Below, piece by piece: positions 35,786-45,909 of a stretch of DNA of 52,625 bases. Every line of letters begins with the position of its first letter. Positions within the stretch are counted from its first letter, which is position 1. Source of the DNA: Zygnema cylindricum (Eukaryota > Streptophyta > Zygnematophyceae > Zygnematales > Zygnemataceae); contig JBBHKE010000010.1 of NCBI GenBank assembly GCA_037447655.1, forward strand, positions 1 through 52,625. Direction: 5' to 3'. Made by a program: the position numbers and the translations under genes. The notes under the pieces were generated by a model. It did not search any database. It saw nothing but the letters and a program-made list of their open reading frames with translations, and was not told the DNA's origin.

Positions 35786-36356
35786 ACTACCCGATACCCA
35801 ACAATAGTGTTTAGATCTCTGATCTGATTAACGACAATACGAATGAAGGGACATATTACTAGTTAATATATAATGCGATCCCGCACGAAACACATGAATC
35901 AGACATTTGTTTCAACGGCTAACATTAAAAGTTTTTTTTGATCGAACGGTACATGTCGCTGCCGAGATCCCGGAATGGTCACTTTGGCGGCTTTCGAACG
36001 TGGCATGACTTGGCGCCACGTGGAGAGATAACATTTGGAAGCGGAAATCCCTGGGACATAAGGACGAGTAATAAAGAGACACGCGTCCACTCAATGGCCT
36101 TCTCGTACACAGGCTGTACAGAAAGAACATCGACCATAATACCTTTTTGTACTTTACAGTCATATGATAAGATCGTACTGCTGTAGATAGGGGTTGTGAG
36201 AGGGGTTTGGGAATTAACATTTTTTAGTTGGCGACAGCGTCTCTCTTTGAGAGTTTTGAATAAATTGACATTTTTGCCGCTTCACAACTTATCGTCTGGT
36301 TTGGCGTTTTCAGTGATTCTTTTTGTTGTGGACTCACGGAAGTCCAAACCTTTACA

Positions 36357-37116
36357 CTCTCTCAGCCACTGAGTCCACATTCCTCCCTTCTTCCCTTTTG
36401 TTCAACCGTCACCACCGCTTTCGTTGACGTTACCACTGCTTCACCTGCTTGACCTTACGTTTTTTACCGCCACTCAAATGATTCCGTACATCTCAAGCAA
36501 TTAGTATTATTACTCCCCCAATTCGCATATCAATTCGAACCTCCACAGTAAACCAAAATAGCATTAGAATCGCGTACTGTACCCACAAAACATTGTGTAC
36601 GCACACACGACACGCACTCACGAAACTGATTTTCCAAACCAACACTCCCCCGAAAATTTAGTTTTGTACATCCGAAATAAATTAAAAGCATGGTAGCTGC
36701 TATGATTGCGATGTCAGATAAAGGCATCATAGCAGCATAACAACATAGCAGCATAGCAAGATAGCAACGCCTCATAGTAGCATAGCAGCATAGCGACGTC
36801 ACATAGCAACATAGCAGGGCAGCAAGATGTGTTCAACGTCTCCACTGCTCCAGCTCCTTGCGGCCATCTCTTCCAAAATTCGTCCTTCCTAGACACATCA
36901 TTGCTTCCGCTGCCTCTTTCTAGGTCTTCAAAATAAAACTATAATTTTTTTTTCAATCAATTTTAGAACAATCAAAGAGCAAAATTCAAAATTCCACGAA
37001 TATTACCGAATGTTAATGGTAGTCACTTCCGTAAAGTTACTTTTCACGCAGTCTTCTTTTGACCACTTTCAGAATACATTTTCTTCTACGATTAATCCTT
37101 TGAATTCTACTTCCGT
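36357..37116. other. Intergenic with a CATAGCAGCA microsatellite
   Basis: No gene seen. 36727-36826 is an imperfect array of CATAGCAGCATAGCAAC-like units. The ORFs crossing it are repeat artefacts. Confidence 0.6.
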
Positions 37117-37795
37117 TCATTGTTTTTTTACTGAATTTTGATGTTTTTCCCATTTTCGCAATTTTATTTTTTTCTTCCGTATTATAAGTTTCTTCATGTA
37201 CCCCAAATTTTTGAACACTTTTCCTCTCTCCTTCTCTAAGTGTATTAATCTTCTCTTGCAAATTATTTTCAGTTCAACTTCCAAATTTCCTTCACTTCCT
37301 CCTAATATTCTTACTTCAATAACCTCTTCCTCTTGCACATCTTCACCACTCACCAATCTGTCGCTTGTAAAAGTGACAAAAACCGACTCTTTTCCTGTCA
37401 CCTCTTTCTCCACTCCATTTCCGGCGACAACAATTTCTCCTTTTCCTTCCTCATGTTCCATATCTCGAATTGCAACAATCGGCAAGTATACAAATTCTTC
37501 GACGAGAAGTGTAACCCTTTGTTTAGGGTGTCGAACTCGATTGTCATCCCATCCATTCCTGAAATTTCCTGCAACACATGCACTTTTATATAGCGGACAT
37601 ACCCTAAAAGTATGCCCTACATCATTACAGTAAAAACAGTTTTCAAGCCTACAACTTTTCTTATTTCTTTGAAACTGTGATTTGACACCTTGACTATTCC
37701 CCCTATTCTTTAAAGACTCGTTATTAGTATCTTCCTCTAAAACACACCTGATCGCTAAAGGTAAGTTCCAATCCCTTTTATCATTATGTCTGAGA
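37117..37795 (-). pseudogene. Zinc-knuckle ORF fragment joined to a truncated copia
   Basis: A frame open for about 226 codons without an early ATG begins at the break of the truncated copia internal region. It encodes RDWNLPLAIRC, then a CCHC knuckle (CFYCNDVGHTFRVC), then an acidic and lysine-rich tail. It is not copia-like. The knuckle form (C-x2-C-x4-H-x4-C preceded by a charged stretch) resembles gag or LINE ORF1 knuckles. I infer a fragment of a different retroelement; its identity is open. Confidence 0.4.
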
Positions 37796-39825
37796 AACTA
37801 TACCTTCGTGTATCTAGACCAATCATCTGTGATAGTTAACATCCATCTCTTCCCCCCATGTGAAGCATACCTAGCAGGTCCCCAAACATCAGTGTGAACT
37901 AGATCTAATACTTTCTCTCTCCTAAATGTGGTTGCCTTTGGAAATGGAAGTCTATGAATCTTCCCTTGGGCACATCCACTACAATCATCAAAGGTCTCAT
38001 CATCTTCAAAAGTAATACCCTCCACTATTTCTTTTTTCTTCATTTTCTTTAATCTATCTAGATGCACATGCCCCAACCTTTTATGCCAAAGCATCATCTC
38101 ACTTGCACACGAGTAGAGAACACTCTTTTCATTGCAAAGTACAATTCTGAACATTCCTTGACTGCCCTTCTCAGCTATGAAATAAACCTCATTATCAAAG
38201 CTTGCTGTGAAGATTCCTTTCCTAGTTCCTGTTTCAAACTCCTTTTCATCTAGGACAGCTGTTGAGACTAGGTTCTTGCTAAGTTGTGGAATGTAAAGAA
38301 CGTCTGAGAGTGTGACAATTGAGGCCTTTCCATCAACTAGAACCTTCAAGTCAACAGTTCCAACAAGACTTGTGGTTTCTACTCTACCATCTCCGTATTC
38401 TATCTCATCTGTTGGGATCTTTCTCAGTTTAGTGAACCACCGCTTATCTTTGCACATATGCATTGAAGCCCCTGAGTGTATGATCCACCCATCCTCGGGT
38501 GGATCCCTCTTACCTCCGAAAGCACACTTTTGTCTCCGTGGAATGTCGACATGCTTTTCAGTGTTTTTCGGATTAAGGAGAAGCTCCTCAAGCTCCTCTT
38601 CAGGTTCAGTTTTTTCTTCCACTTCCTCATCAAGAACTTGAGTCAGGAAAGCCTTTTTCTTTCCTCCGTCCTTTGAGGTTCCTTGACCATCTTTCAGTCG
38701 AAGATCTGCAAGTCTGACACAATCTGCCATATAGTGTCCCGGTTTCTTGCAGAAGTGACATAATCCTCCTCGAGAAGTTCCTCTCCCCTGTCTATCAAAT
38801 CTGCCACCTCCTTGTCCTCTTCCACCAAAGTTTCGATAGGGATCTTTCCCTCTCTCCTCATCACGCTTCCGCCAAACAGCTCCTGTAGACAATGCTTGAA
38901 CACTTGGACTCCCTCTCCTAAGCTCTATGGTGCTTTCTTTCACAAAAATCATTCCCACAATGTCATCCCAATTCCAATTGCTATCTCCTATGTCCTGCAA
39001 TCGGTTAATGATATTCTCATACTCTTCAGGTAGTTTCATCATTAATGTGTTCACTCTTTGTCTCTCAGACCATGAGTTACCTGCACTCTCTAACTCTCCA
39101 AACAATGCTCCTAAATCATTGCAATAATTATCCATACTTCCTCCCTTATAAGTATAAGCTGCAATCTTATTTTCTCCCAACTGTTGCTGCTGCAATGATC
39201 CACTCTTATATTTGTTAACTAGTGATATCCAAATCTGAGATGAAGATTTGACATGCATAAGGGGAATGGCAGTGCCCTTTGCTACACTTTTAAGAATTAA
39301 GAGCTTAGCAACCTTGTCTTTATAGTTCCACTTTTCATACTCTGATCTTTCGGTCTGAACCCTTATCGTTGTTGCTAGTGGTGCTACTCCCGGTATCGCC
39401 TTCGGCAATGGTGTTACTTGAGTTGCAACTCTTTCCTTTTCTCCTTCCATGACAATCTCTTCTCCTTCCTCATCTTCATCCTCGGTGATGGTGGCAGCTG
39501 TTCTACCAACTGTAGAGGCGGAGGTTCCAGAAAAACGTGTCCCTCCAAACCCAGGTGGAGGTGGGCATCGAATTTGTCCAGACACTATGCCCCATAGATG
39601 CTTCTCAAATAGTTCTCCCTCCATCATCATTTCCCAATAAAGAAAGTCTGATCCATCAAATATGGGCACCCTAGAGGGTGGGCCCATAACCTGAAATTTT
39701 GTGGTCTCCATTGACCCACTGAATGAGCAGCCTATGTAAAGCCTCTAGGATAATATTTTCCCCTTCTACTTTCCCGCTGAATAAGCGCCGCCCACGCACA
39801 AAAATATTCTGACCACTCTCACCCC
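37785..39825 (-). mobile_element. Truncated copia internal region, tandem to the intact copy
   Basis: Nearly identical to 43106-45146 at an offset of exactly 5321 bp. It holds the leader, gag, zinc knuckle, protease and the start of integrase, and ends inside integrase just after TDDWSRYTKV. The 637-aa ORF at 39711-37798 differs from the intact copy at about eight residues by eye. The missing part is replaced by the zinc-knuckle ORF. Confidence 0.85.
37798..39711 (-). pseudogene. Copia gag-protease-integrase, C-terminally truncated
   Basis: 637 aa starting METTKFQ. Contains the gag capsid-like part, CCHC knuckle CHFCKKPGHYMADC, the protease motif WIIHSGAS (His where Asp is expected), the integrase zinc motif (HKRLGH, CSGCAQGK) and the first integrase Asp (HTDVWGP). 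It lacks the rest of integrase, reverse transcriptase and RNase H. Confidence 0.85.
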
Positions 39826-40582
39826 TGTGAGGACAAGACTCCCTTGAGTCAAACGCAAAAAGAATCACTGAATTTGCTCACCTGAGCAGTAAGTTATGGC
39901 TGGTCAAAGATGACCTTTATAGTTACAAGCTCTCTTAGAGAGAGAGGTACCTAAATATTACTAAGTCTCGGTCTGCCTACTCACGACTACCTACTATTAA
40001 ACCCTAGTCCAATAGGAACACTATAAAGTACAAGAAGGTATAATGGGCGATGTACTTATTGTACGACCATTGTACGACAAGGTCTACAAGGTGACACCTG
40101 TCATATCGGAAGCCATGGTTCCTCCTCCCATCTTCTCCGGTATCAAATAATGTGGCGCCACGGGGCACCGCGTGACGCTATATCCGTATGCCGCCAAAAA
40201 TCTCACTTCGCGTGACGGCTATAATGCCGGCCGTCCGATCAAAATATATTTTACACGGTTCAGATTCGCGTACATGCAGAAATTGCTCCTTTCGGTTAGT
40301 CTGCTATTAAGTAGTTGTTTCGTTAATGTTTATATATTTATGAAACCCGTCCCGTGTATCGTTTCGTAACGCCTTAATGGTTAAGGCGTTAGGCTATAAA
40401 GAATCTAGAGGTCACAGGTTAAAATCTAGACGTAGGCATCATTTTAGCCAAAATACCCTTAACTGCAAAAATTGCCACTTTCTAAATATGGCAGCAGCCA
40501 TGGCGCGCCTTTGATCCTTACTCTCTTTCTTTAAAACAAAACTAAAATAGGGAAGTGAACTATTAATTACCTCTTTTCAACA
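39826..40582 (-). repeat. Copia LTR between the intact and truncated copies
   Basis: 757 bp. In element sense it begins TGTTGAAAAG after the purine tract at 40583-40590 and ends CTCACA; the end is set by TG...CA logic, since both LTR copies are followed by leader. It differs from the LTR at 45147-45903 at about 16 positions by eye, roughly 2%, so the duplication is fairly recent. Confidence 0.75.
40364..40432 (+). other. Antisense tRNA-like module in the LTR
   Basis: Antisense to the copia element. AACGCC-TTAATGGTTAA-GGCGTT forms a D-arm-like hairpin with GG in its loop. GGCTA at the anticodon position and GGTTAAAATCT (two mismatches to the B box) follow at tRNA-like spacing. It resembles a tRNA-Arg-type sequence but is too degenerate for a working tRNA. 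Confidence 0.45.
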
Positions 40583-43500
40583 CTCCCCTTAATTCCCAGT
40601 CACTCTTCAATTTTAATCCACAGTTTTCTCTGCAATAAATCAACTTAGGGGAAGGCACTGCTTTTGTCATCATGTCTGCAATCATTTCTCTATCAGTTTT
40701 ATGAACCAGTTTAATAATTTTATTTGCTACCTTCTCTCTGACAAAGCTTAGTCTAATATCCATATGTTTAGCTTTGAAGTGATGTTTCGGATTAGCTGCA
40801 ATCGAGATAGCAGCTTGATTATCACAAAAAACATTTTGAGTTCCAGACTTCATGAACCCAAGTTCTTCAAGAAGAGATTTAACCCACATTAATTCTTTGG
40901 TGGCAGCACAGGAAGCCATGTATTCAGCCTCCATAGTGGACTGAGCAACTACTTTTTGTTGCTTGCTACTACAACAACATGCACCGGATCCAATTTGCAA
41001 CACATATCCAGTCGTACACCTCTTTAAAGGCACATCTACATAAGTGGCATCACTCCAAGTGGTGATGTCAGTGTGCTCCCCTCCCAAATGCAACCATAAT
41101 TCTCTTGTCCCCACCAGATACCTCATCACCCTTTTGGCAGCCTCCCAATCTCTCTTTCTTGGTTCATTTAGATTTCTACTAAGGACACCTACAGCTGCAG
41201 CTATATCCGGACGGGTACAGTTCATAAAATAAATTAAACTGCCTACAATCTGCCGATAAGGGATATTTTCCATAAATCTTCTTTCTATCTCGTCCATCTC
41301 ATCATTAATGATGAATATTCCTCCCTCTTCACTCCCCTCACTCACTTTCTTCAAATCCATGGGAGAAGTACATCCGTTTGCTTTCTCTATTTGAAATTTT
41401 TCTAGCATATTACCGATTGCTTTTTTTTGAGTGAGTCTTATAATTCTATTCCCTCTATCTCTCTCCATCTGAATTCCCAAAATGTACTTTGCTTCGCCAA
41501 GATCTTTCATATCAAAACTGCTTCTAAGATCCCGTTTTAGTTTGTTAATTTTATCTAAGGACTTGCTTAAGACCAACAAATCATCCACATAAATAGCAAT
41601 AAATATCACTCCATTCTCATCCTCAAATAAATATATAGAGTGATCTGAACTAATTCTGATATACCCCAAACCGGTCAGAAATTCGTCGAGCTTTATATTC
41701 CACTGTCGCGGGGCTTGCTTAAGCCCATAGAGTGATTTTATCAGTTTGCAAACTTTGTTTTCTTCCCCACTTTCCATGAATCCTTCCGGTTGCCTCATGT
41801 AAATTTCTTCTTCCAACTCTCCGTGCAAAAAGGCAGTTTTAATATCCATCTGGTGGATTTCCATATCCTCCGCTGCGGCTATACTTAAAAGGATTCTAAC
41901 AGAAGGAAATCTGACTACAGGTGCAAAGGTTTCTTCGTAGTCTATCCCCTCTTTCTGTGTATAACCTTTTGCAACTAACCTAGCTTTGTACCTCTCAATG
42001 GTATTATCCGGGTTTAATTTAAGTTTAAACACCCACTTACATCCGATCGGTTTTCGGTCCGGTGGACAATCTACCAACTCCCATGTATTGGCTTCCATGA
42101 TAGAGGCCATTTCTTCATTTATAGTTGTGATCCACCGGCTACTTTCTGGAGTGTTTATGACCTCTAAGTATGTTTGAGGTTCATCTGGGTGAGACATCTT
42201 TGTGAGTTGGTTATTTACTTGTCTTTCTTGAAGTCGTTTACTACTTCTTCTTCCCCCTTCAAAATCGGACGCCGGTATAGAAGGCATCCTTGGGTTCCGT
42301 TTTGGGAGATTTTCAGCTTCCCTATCTTCCAATTCCGGTGTGTCATCAAGTTCCTCATCGGTTTCCACTTCGTATTGTGGCGTTGCCTCGGATGTTGTCC
42401 TTTCTTCCTTCTCCTTTGGTAGATCTGCAGATTTTTCTTTTTCTCCCTCTTCCTTCTCTTCATTTTCAAATTCAAAGTCAGAAAACTGATCCGTTTCAAA
42501 TCTGATTTTGACTTCCTTATTATATTTGAATGGATCAATGGACTTCTCTTCATTCATCACCACTATGTGTTTTACCAGAATTATATCTCTATTTTTCAAG
42601 TCATACACTCGGTATCTTTTTGTGCTCTCATCATATCCTACAAGATATCCTGGTTTCCCTCTTCCCTCTAACTTCCATTTAGTCTTATCGGAATCCAAAC
42701 TGTAGACTTGACTTCCGAACACTCTCAAACTAGACAAATCAGGCTTTCTTCCTGTCCACCTCTCATACGAAGTTTCCTCCTTATTTGCTGAAGTTAGGAC
42801 TCTATTTTTGATGAAATTAGCATAGTTCATAGACTCAGCCCAAAACTGCAGCCCTATCCTCTTGTCACTTAACATACTTCTGGACATATCTCCTAAAGTT
42901 CTATTCACTCTTTCTGCTACTCCATTTTGTTCCGGATTATAGGGAACAGTTTTCTCATGATGAATTCCTTCTTCTTTAAGATATTCTTCAAAATCCCTTG
43001 AGGTGTATTCTTTCCCATTATCACTTCTTATCTCTTTTATTGAGGTTTCATGTAGCTTTTCACTCCATACTTTATACTCTTTGAAACATCTTAATACCTT
43101 TGACTTATGTTTGAGAAAGTATACCTTCGTGTATCTAGACCAATCATCTGTGATAGTTAACATCCATCTCTTCCCCCCATGTGAAGCATACCTAGCAGGT
43201 CCCCAAACATCAGTGTGAACTAGATCTAATACTTTCTCTCTCCTAAATGTGGTTGCCTTTGGAAATGGAAGTCTATGAATCTTCCCTTGGGCACATCCAC
43301 TACAATCATCAAAGGTCTCATCATCTTCAAAAGTAATACCCTCCACTATTTCTTTTTTCTTCATTTTCTTTAATCTATCTAGATGCACATGCCCCAACCT
43401 TTTATGCCAAAGCATCATCTCACTTGCACACGAGTAGAGAACACTCTTTTCATTGCAAAGTACAATTCTGAACATTCCTTGACTGCCCTTCTCAGCTATG

Positions 43501-45032
43501 AAATAAACCTCATTATCAAAGCTTGCTGTGAAGATTCCTTTCCTAGTTCCTGTTTCAAACTCCTTTTCATCTAGGACAGCTGTTGAGACTAGGTTCTTGC
43601 TAAGTTGTGGAATGTAAAGAACGTCTGAGAGTGTGACAATTGAGGCCTTTCCATCAACTAGAACCTTCAAGTCAACAGTTCCAACAAGACTTGTGGTTTC
43701 TACTCTACCATCTCCGTATTCTATCTCATCTGTTGGGATCTTTCTCAGTTTAGTGAACCACCGCTTATCTTTGCACATATGCATTGAAGCCCCTGAGTGT
43801 ATGATCCACCCATCCTCGGGTGGATCCCTCTTACCTCCGAAAGCACACTTTTGTCTCCGTGGAATGTCGACATGCTTTTCAGTGTTTTTCGGATTAAGGA
43901 GAAGCTCCTCAAGCTCCTCTTCAGGTTCAGTTTTTTCTTCCACTTCCTCATCAAGAACTTGAGTCAGGAAAGCCTTTTTCTTTCCTCCGTCCTTTGAGGT
44001 TCCTTGACCATCTTTCAGTCGAAGATCTGCAAGTCTGACACAATCTGCCATATAGTGTCCCGGTTTCTTGCAGAAGTGACATAATCCTCCTCGAGAAGTT
44101 CCTCTCCCCTGTCTATCAAATCTGCCACCTCCTTGTCCTCTTCCACCAAAGTTTCGATAGGGATCTTTCCCTCTCTCCTCATCACGCTTCCGCCAAACAG
44201 CTCCTGTAGACAATGCTTGAACACTTGGACTCCCTCTCCTAAGCTCTATGGTGCTTTCTTTCACTAAAATCATTCCCACAGTGTCATCCCAATTCCAATT
44301 GCTATCTCCTATGTCCTGCAATCGGTTAATGATATTCTCATACTCTTCAGGTAGTTTCATCATTAATGTGTTCACTCTTTGTCTCTCAGACCATGAGTTA
44401 CCTGCACTCTCTAACTCTCCAAACAATGCTCCTAAATCATTGCAATAATTATCCATACTTCCTCCCTTATAAGTATAAGCTGCAATCTTATTTTCTCCCA
44501 ACTGTTGCTGCTGCAATGATCCACTCTTATATTTGTTAACTAGTGATATCCAAATCTGAGATGAAGATTTGACATGCATAAGGGGAATGGCAATGCCCTT
44601 TGCTACACTTTTAAGAATTAAGAGCTTAGCAACCTTGTCTTTATAGTTCCACTTTTCATACTCTGATCTTTCGGTCTGAACCCTTATCGTTGTTGCTAGT
44701 GGTGCTGCTCCCGGTATCGCCTTCGGCAATGGTGTTACTTGAGTTGCTACTCTTTCCTTTTCTCCTTCCATGACAATCTCTTCTCCTTCCTCATCTTCAT
44801 CCTCTGTGATGGTGGCAGCTGTTCTACCAACTGTAGAGGCGGTGGTGCCAGAAAAACGTGTCCCTCCAAACCCAGGTGGAGGTGGGCATCGAATTTGTCC
44901 AGACACTATGCCCCATAGATGCTTCTCAAATAGTTCCCCCTCCATCATCATTTCCCAATAAAGAAAGTTTGATCCATCAAATATGGGCACCCTAGAGGGT
45001 GGGCCCATAACCTGAAATTCTGTGGTCTCCAT
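40563..45032 (-). CDS. Intact copia polyprotein, 1489 aa
   Basis: One uninterrupted frame starting METTEFQ, just downstream of the leader. Order: gag; CCHC knuckle (residues 318-331); protease motif WIIHSGAS, with His412 where the catalytic Asp of DSGA is expected; integrase with HKRLGH/CSGCAQGK zinc motif and a DD35E triad (Asp608, Asp671, Glu707); reverse transcriptase with YVDD at 1148-1151; RNase H with TMEAEYMA and the copia end block ADMMTKAVP. The last codons run into the 3' LTR. Length and order are those of a complete Ty1/copia element. The His in the protease is shared by the neighbouring truncated copy, so it predates the duplication. Without active protease the element would need help in trans. 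Confidence 0.9.
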   Translation of the reverse strand: METTEFQVMGPPSRVPIFDGSNFLYWEMMMEGELFEKHLWGIVSGQIRCPPPPGFGGTRFSGTTASTVGRTAATITEDEDEEGEEIVMEGEKERVATQVTPLPKAIPGAAPLATTIRVQTERSEYEKWNYKDKVAKLLILKSVAKGIAIPLMHVKSSSQIWISLVNKYKSGSLQQQQLGENKIAAYTYKGGSMDNYCNDLGALFGELESAGNSWSERQRVNTLMMKLPEEYENIINRLQDIGDSNWNWDDTVGMILVKESTIELRRGSPSVQALSTGAVWRKRDEERGKDPYRNFGGRGQGGGRFDRQGRGTSRGGLCHFCKKPGHYMADCVRLADLRLKDGQGTSKDGGKKKAFLTQVLDEEVEEKTEPEEELEELLLNPKNTEKHVDIPRRQKCAFGGKRDPPEDGWIIHSGASMHMCKDKRWFTKLRKIPTDEIEYGDGRVETTSLVGTVDLKVLVDGKASIVTLSDVLYIPQLSKNLVSTAVLDEKEFETGTRKGIFTASFDNEVYFIAEKGSQGMFRIVLCNEKSVLYSCASEMMLWHKRLGHVHLDRLKKMKKKEIVEGITFEDDETFDDCSGCAQGKIHRLPFPKATTFRREKVLDLVHTDVWGPARYASHGGKRWMLTITDDWSRYTKVYFLKHKSKVLRCFKEYKVWSEKLHETSIKEIRSDNGKEYTSRDFEEYLKEEGIHHEKTVPYNPEQNGVAERVNRTLGDMSRSMLSDKRIGLQFWAESMNYANFIKNRVLTSANKEETSYERWTGRKPDLSSLRVFGSQVYSLDSDKTKWKLEGRGKPGYLVGYDESTKRYRVYDLKNRDIILVKHIVVMNEEKSIDPFKYNKEVKIRFETDQFSDFEFENEEKEEGEKEKSADLPKEKEERTTSEATPQYEVETDEELDDTPELEDREAENLPKRNPRMPSIPASDFEGGRRSSKRLQERQVNNQLTKMSHPDEPQTYLEVINTPESSRWITTINEEMASIMEANTWELVDCPPDRKPIGCKWVFKLKLNPDNTIERYKARLVAKGYTQKEGIDYEETFAPVVRFPSVRILLSIAAAEDMEIHQMDIKTAFLHGELEEEIYMRQPEGFMESGEENKVCKLIKSLYGLKQAPRQWNIKLDEFLTGLGYIRISSDHSIYLFEDENGVIFIAIYVDDLLVLSKSLDKINKLKRDLRSSFDMKDLGEAKYILGIQMERDRGNRIIRLTQKKAIGNMLEKFQIEKANGCTSPMDLKKVSEGSEEGGIFIINDEMDEIERRFMENIPYRQIVGSLIYFMNCTRPDIAAAVGVLSRNLNEPRKRDWEAAKRVMRYLVGTRELWLHLGGEHTDITTWSDATYVDVPLKRCTTGYVLQIGSGACCCSSKQQKVVAQSTMEAEYMASCAATKELMWVKSLLEELGFMKSGTQNVFCDNQAAISIAANPKHHFKAKHMDIRLSFVREKVANKIIKLVHKTDREMIADMMTKAVPSPKLIYCRENCGLKLKSDWELRGVLKRGN

Positions 45033-45146
45033 TGACCCACAGAATGAGCAGCCTATGTAAAGCCTCTAGGATAATATTTTCCCCTTCTACTTTCCCGCTG
45101 AATAAGCGCCGCCCAGGCACACAAATATTCTGACCACTCTCACCCC
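40583..45146 (-). mobile_element. Copia internal region between 757-bp LTRs
   Basis: Flanked by LTRs 45147-45903 (5' side) and 39826-40582 (3' side). The purine tract AAGGGGAG lies at 40590-40583 next to the 3' LTR. The leader from 45146 to 45033 contains TGGTCAGAATAT starting about 9 nt after the LTR, a possible primer-binding site in a slightly unusual position. Confidence 0.8.
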
Positions 45147-45903
45147 TGTGAGGACAAGACTCCGTTGAGTCAAACGCAAAAAGAATCACTGAATTTGCTC
45201 ACCTGAGCAGTAAGTTATGGCTGGTCAAAGATGACCTTTATAGTTACAAGCTCTCTTAGAGAGAGAGGTACCTAAATATTACTAAGTCTCGGTCTGCCTA
45301 CTCACGACTACCTACTATTAAACCCTAGTCCAATAAGAACACTATAAAGTACAAGAAGGTACAATGGGCGATGTACTTATTGTACGACCATTGTACGACA
45401 AGGTCTACAAGGTGACACCTGTCATATCGGAAGCCATGGTTCCTCCTCCCATCTTCTCCGGTATCAAATAATTTGGCGCCACGTGGCACCGCGTGACGCT
45501 ATATCCGTATGCCGCCAAAAATCTCACTTCGCGTGGCGGCTATAATGCCGGCCGTCCGATCAAAACATATTTTACACGGTTCAGATTCACTTACATGCAG
45601 AAATTGCTCCTTTTGGTTAGTCTGCTGTTAATTAGTTGTTTCGTTAATGTTTATATATTGATGAAGCCCGTCCCGTGTATCGTTTCGTAACGCCTTAATG
45701 GTTAAGGCGTTAGGCTATAAAGAATCTAGAGGTCACAGGTTAAAATCTAGACCTAGGCATCATTTTAGCCAAAATACCCTTAACTGCAAAAATTGCCACT
45801 TTCTAAATATGGCGGCAGCCATGGCGCGCCTTTGATCCTTACTCTCTTTCTTTAAAACAAAACTAAAATAGGGAAGTGAACTATTAATTACCTCTTTTCA
45901 ACA
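45147..45903 (-). repeat. 5' LTR of the intact copia element
   Basis: 757 bp, same length as the LTR at 39826-40582. Its outer end (TGTTGAAAAG in element sense) stops at 45903. The next base begins coding sequence of another copia gag on the opposite strand, showing that this element inserted into that gag. Confidence 0.8.
45685..45753 (+). other. Antisense tRNA-like module, second LTR copy
   Basis: Same module as at 40364-40432 with one change near its end (CCTAGG for CGTAGG). The D-arm-like hairpin and B-box-like element are unchanged. Confidence 0.45.
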
Positions 45904-45909
45904 CTTATC

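Larger units (their letters stand above)
30886..35806 (-). mobile_element. hAT transposon with 8-bp target duplication
   Basis: A 4921-bp element. Left terminus TAGTGTTGGGTATCG; the right terminus reverse-complemented is TATTGTTGGGTATCG, a 15-bp terminal inverted repeat with one mismatch. The 8-bp duplication GTGTTTAG lies at 30878-30885 and 35807-35814. The unoccupied site survives in the related LTR at about 48776-48783, where the same flanks are joined through a single GTGTTTAG. The element carries a broken transposase on the minus strand, a GC-rich minisatellite and AT-rich tandem repeats. Both ends hold clusters of CGATATATCG-type motifs. Confidence 0.9.
30549..36356 (+). repeat. Copia LTR (Y-type) split by the hAT insertion
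   Basis: The LTR is in two pieces, 30549-30885 and 35815-36356 (about 879 bp together), interrupted by the hAT element and its target duplication. It begins TGTTGAAATAAC and ends TTTACA, and matches the LTR at 48441-49337 along its length. To its left lies repeat D3 and not a polypurine tract, and to its right no copia leader is seen, so it looks like a solo LTR. No matching 5-bp duplication was found at its outer borders. Confidence 0.6.

Noticed and set aside
36530-36896. Cys/Ala/Met-rich minus-strand ORFs
   Set aside because: Translation of the CATAGCAGCA microsatellite.
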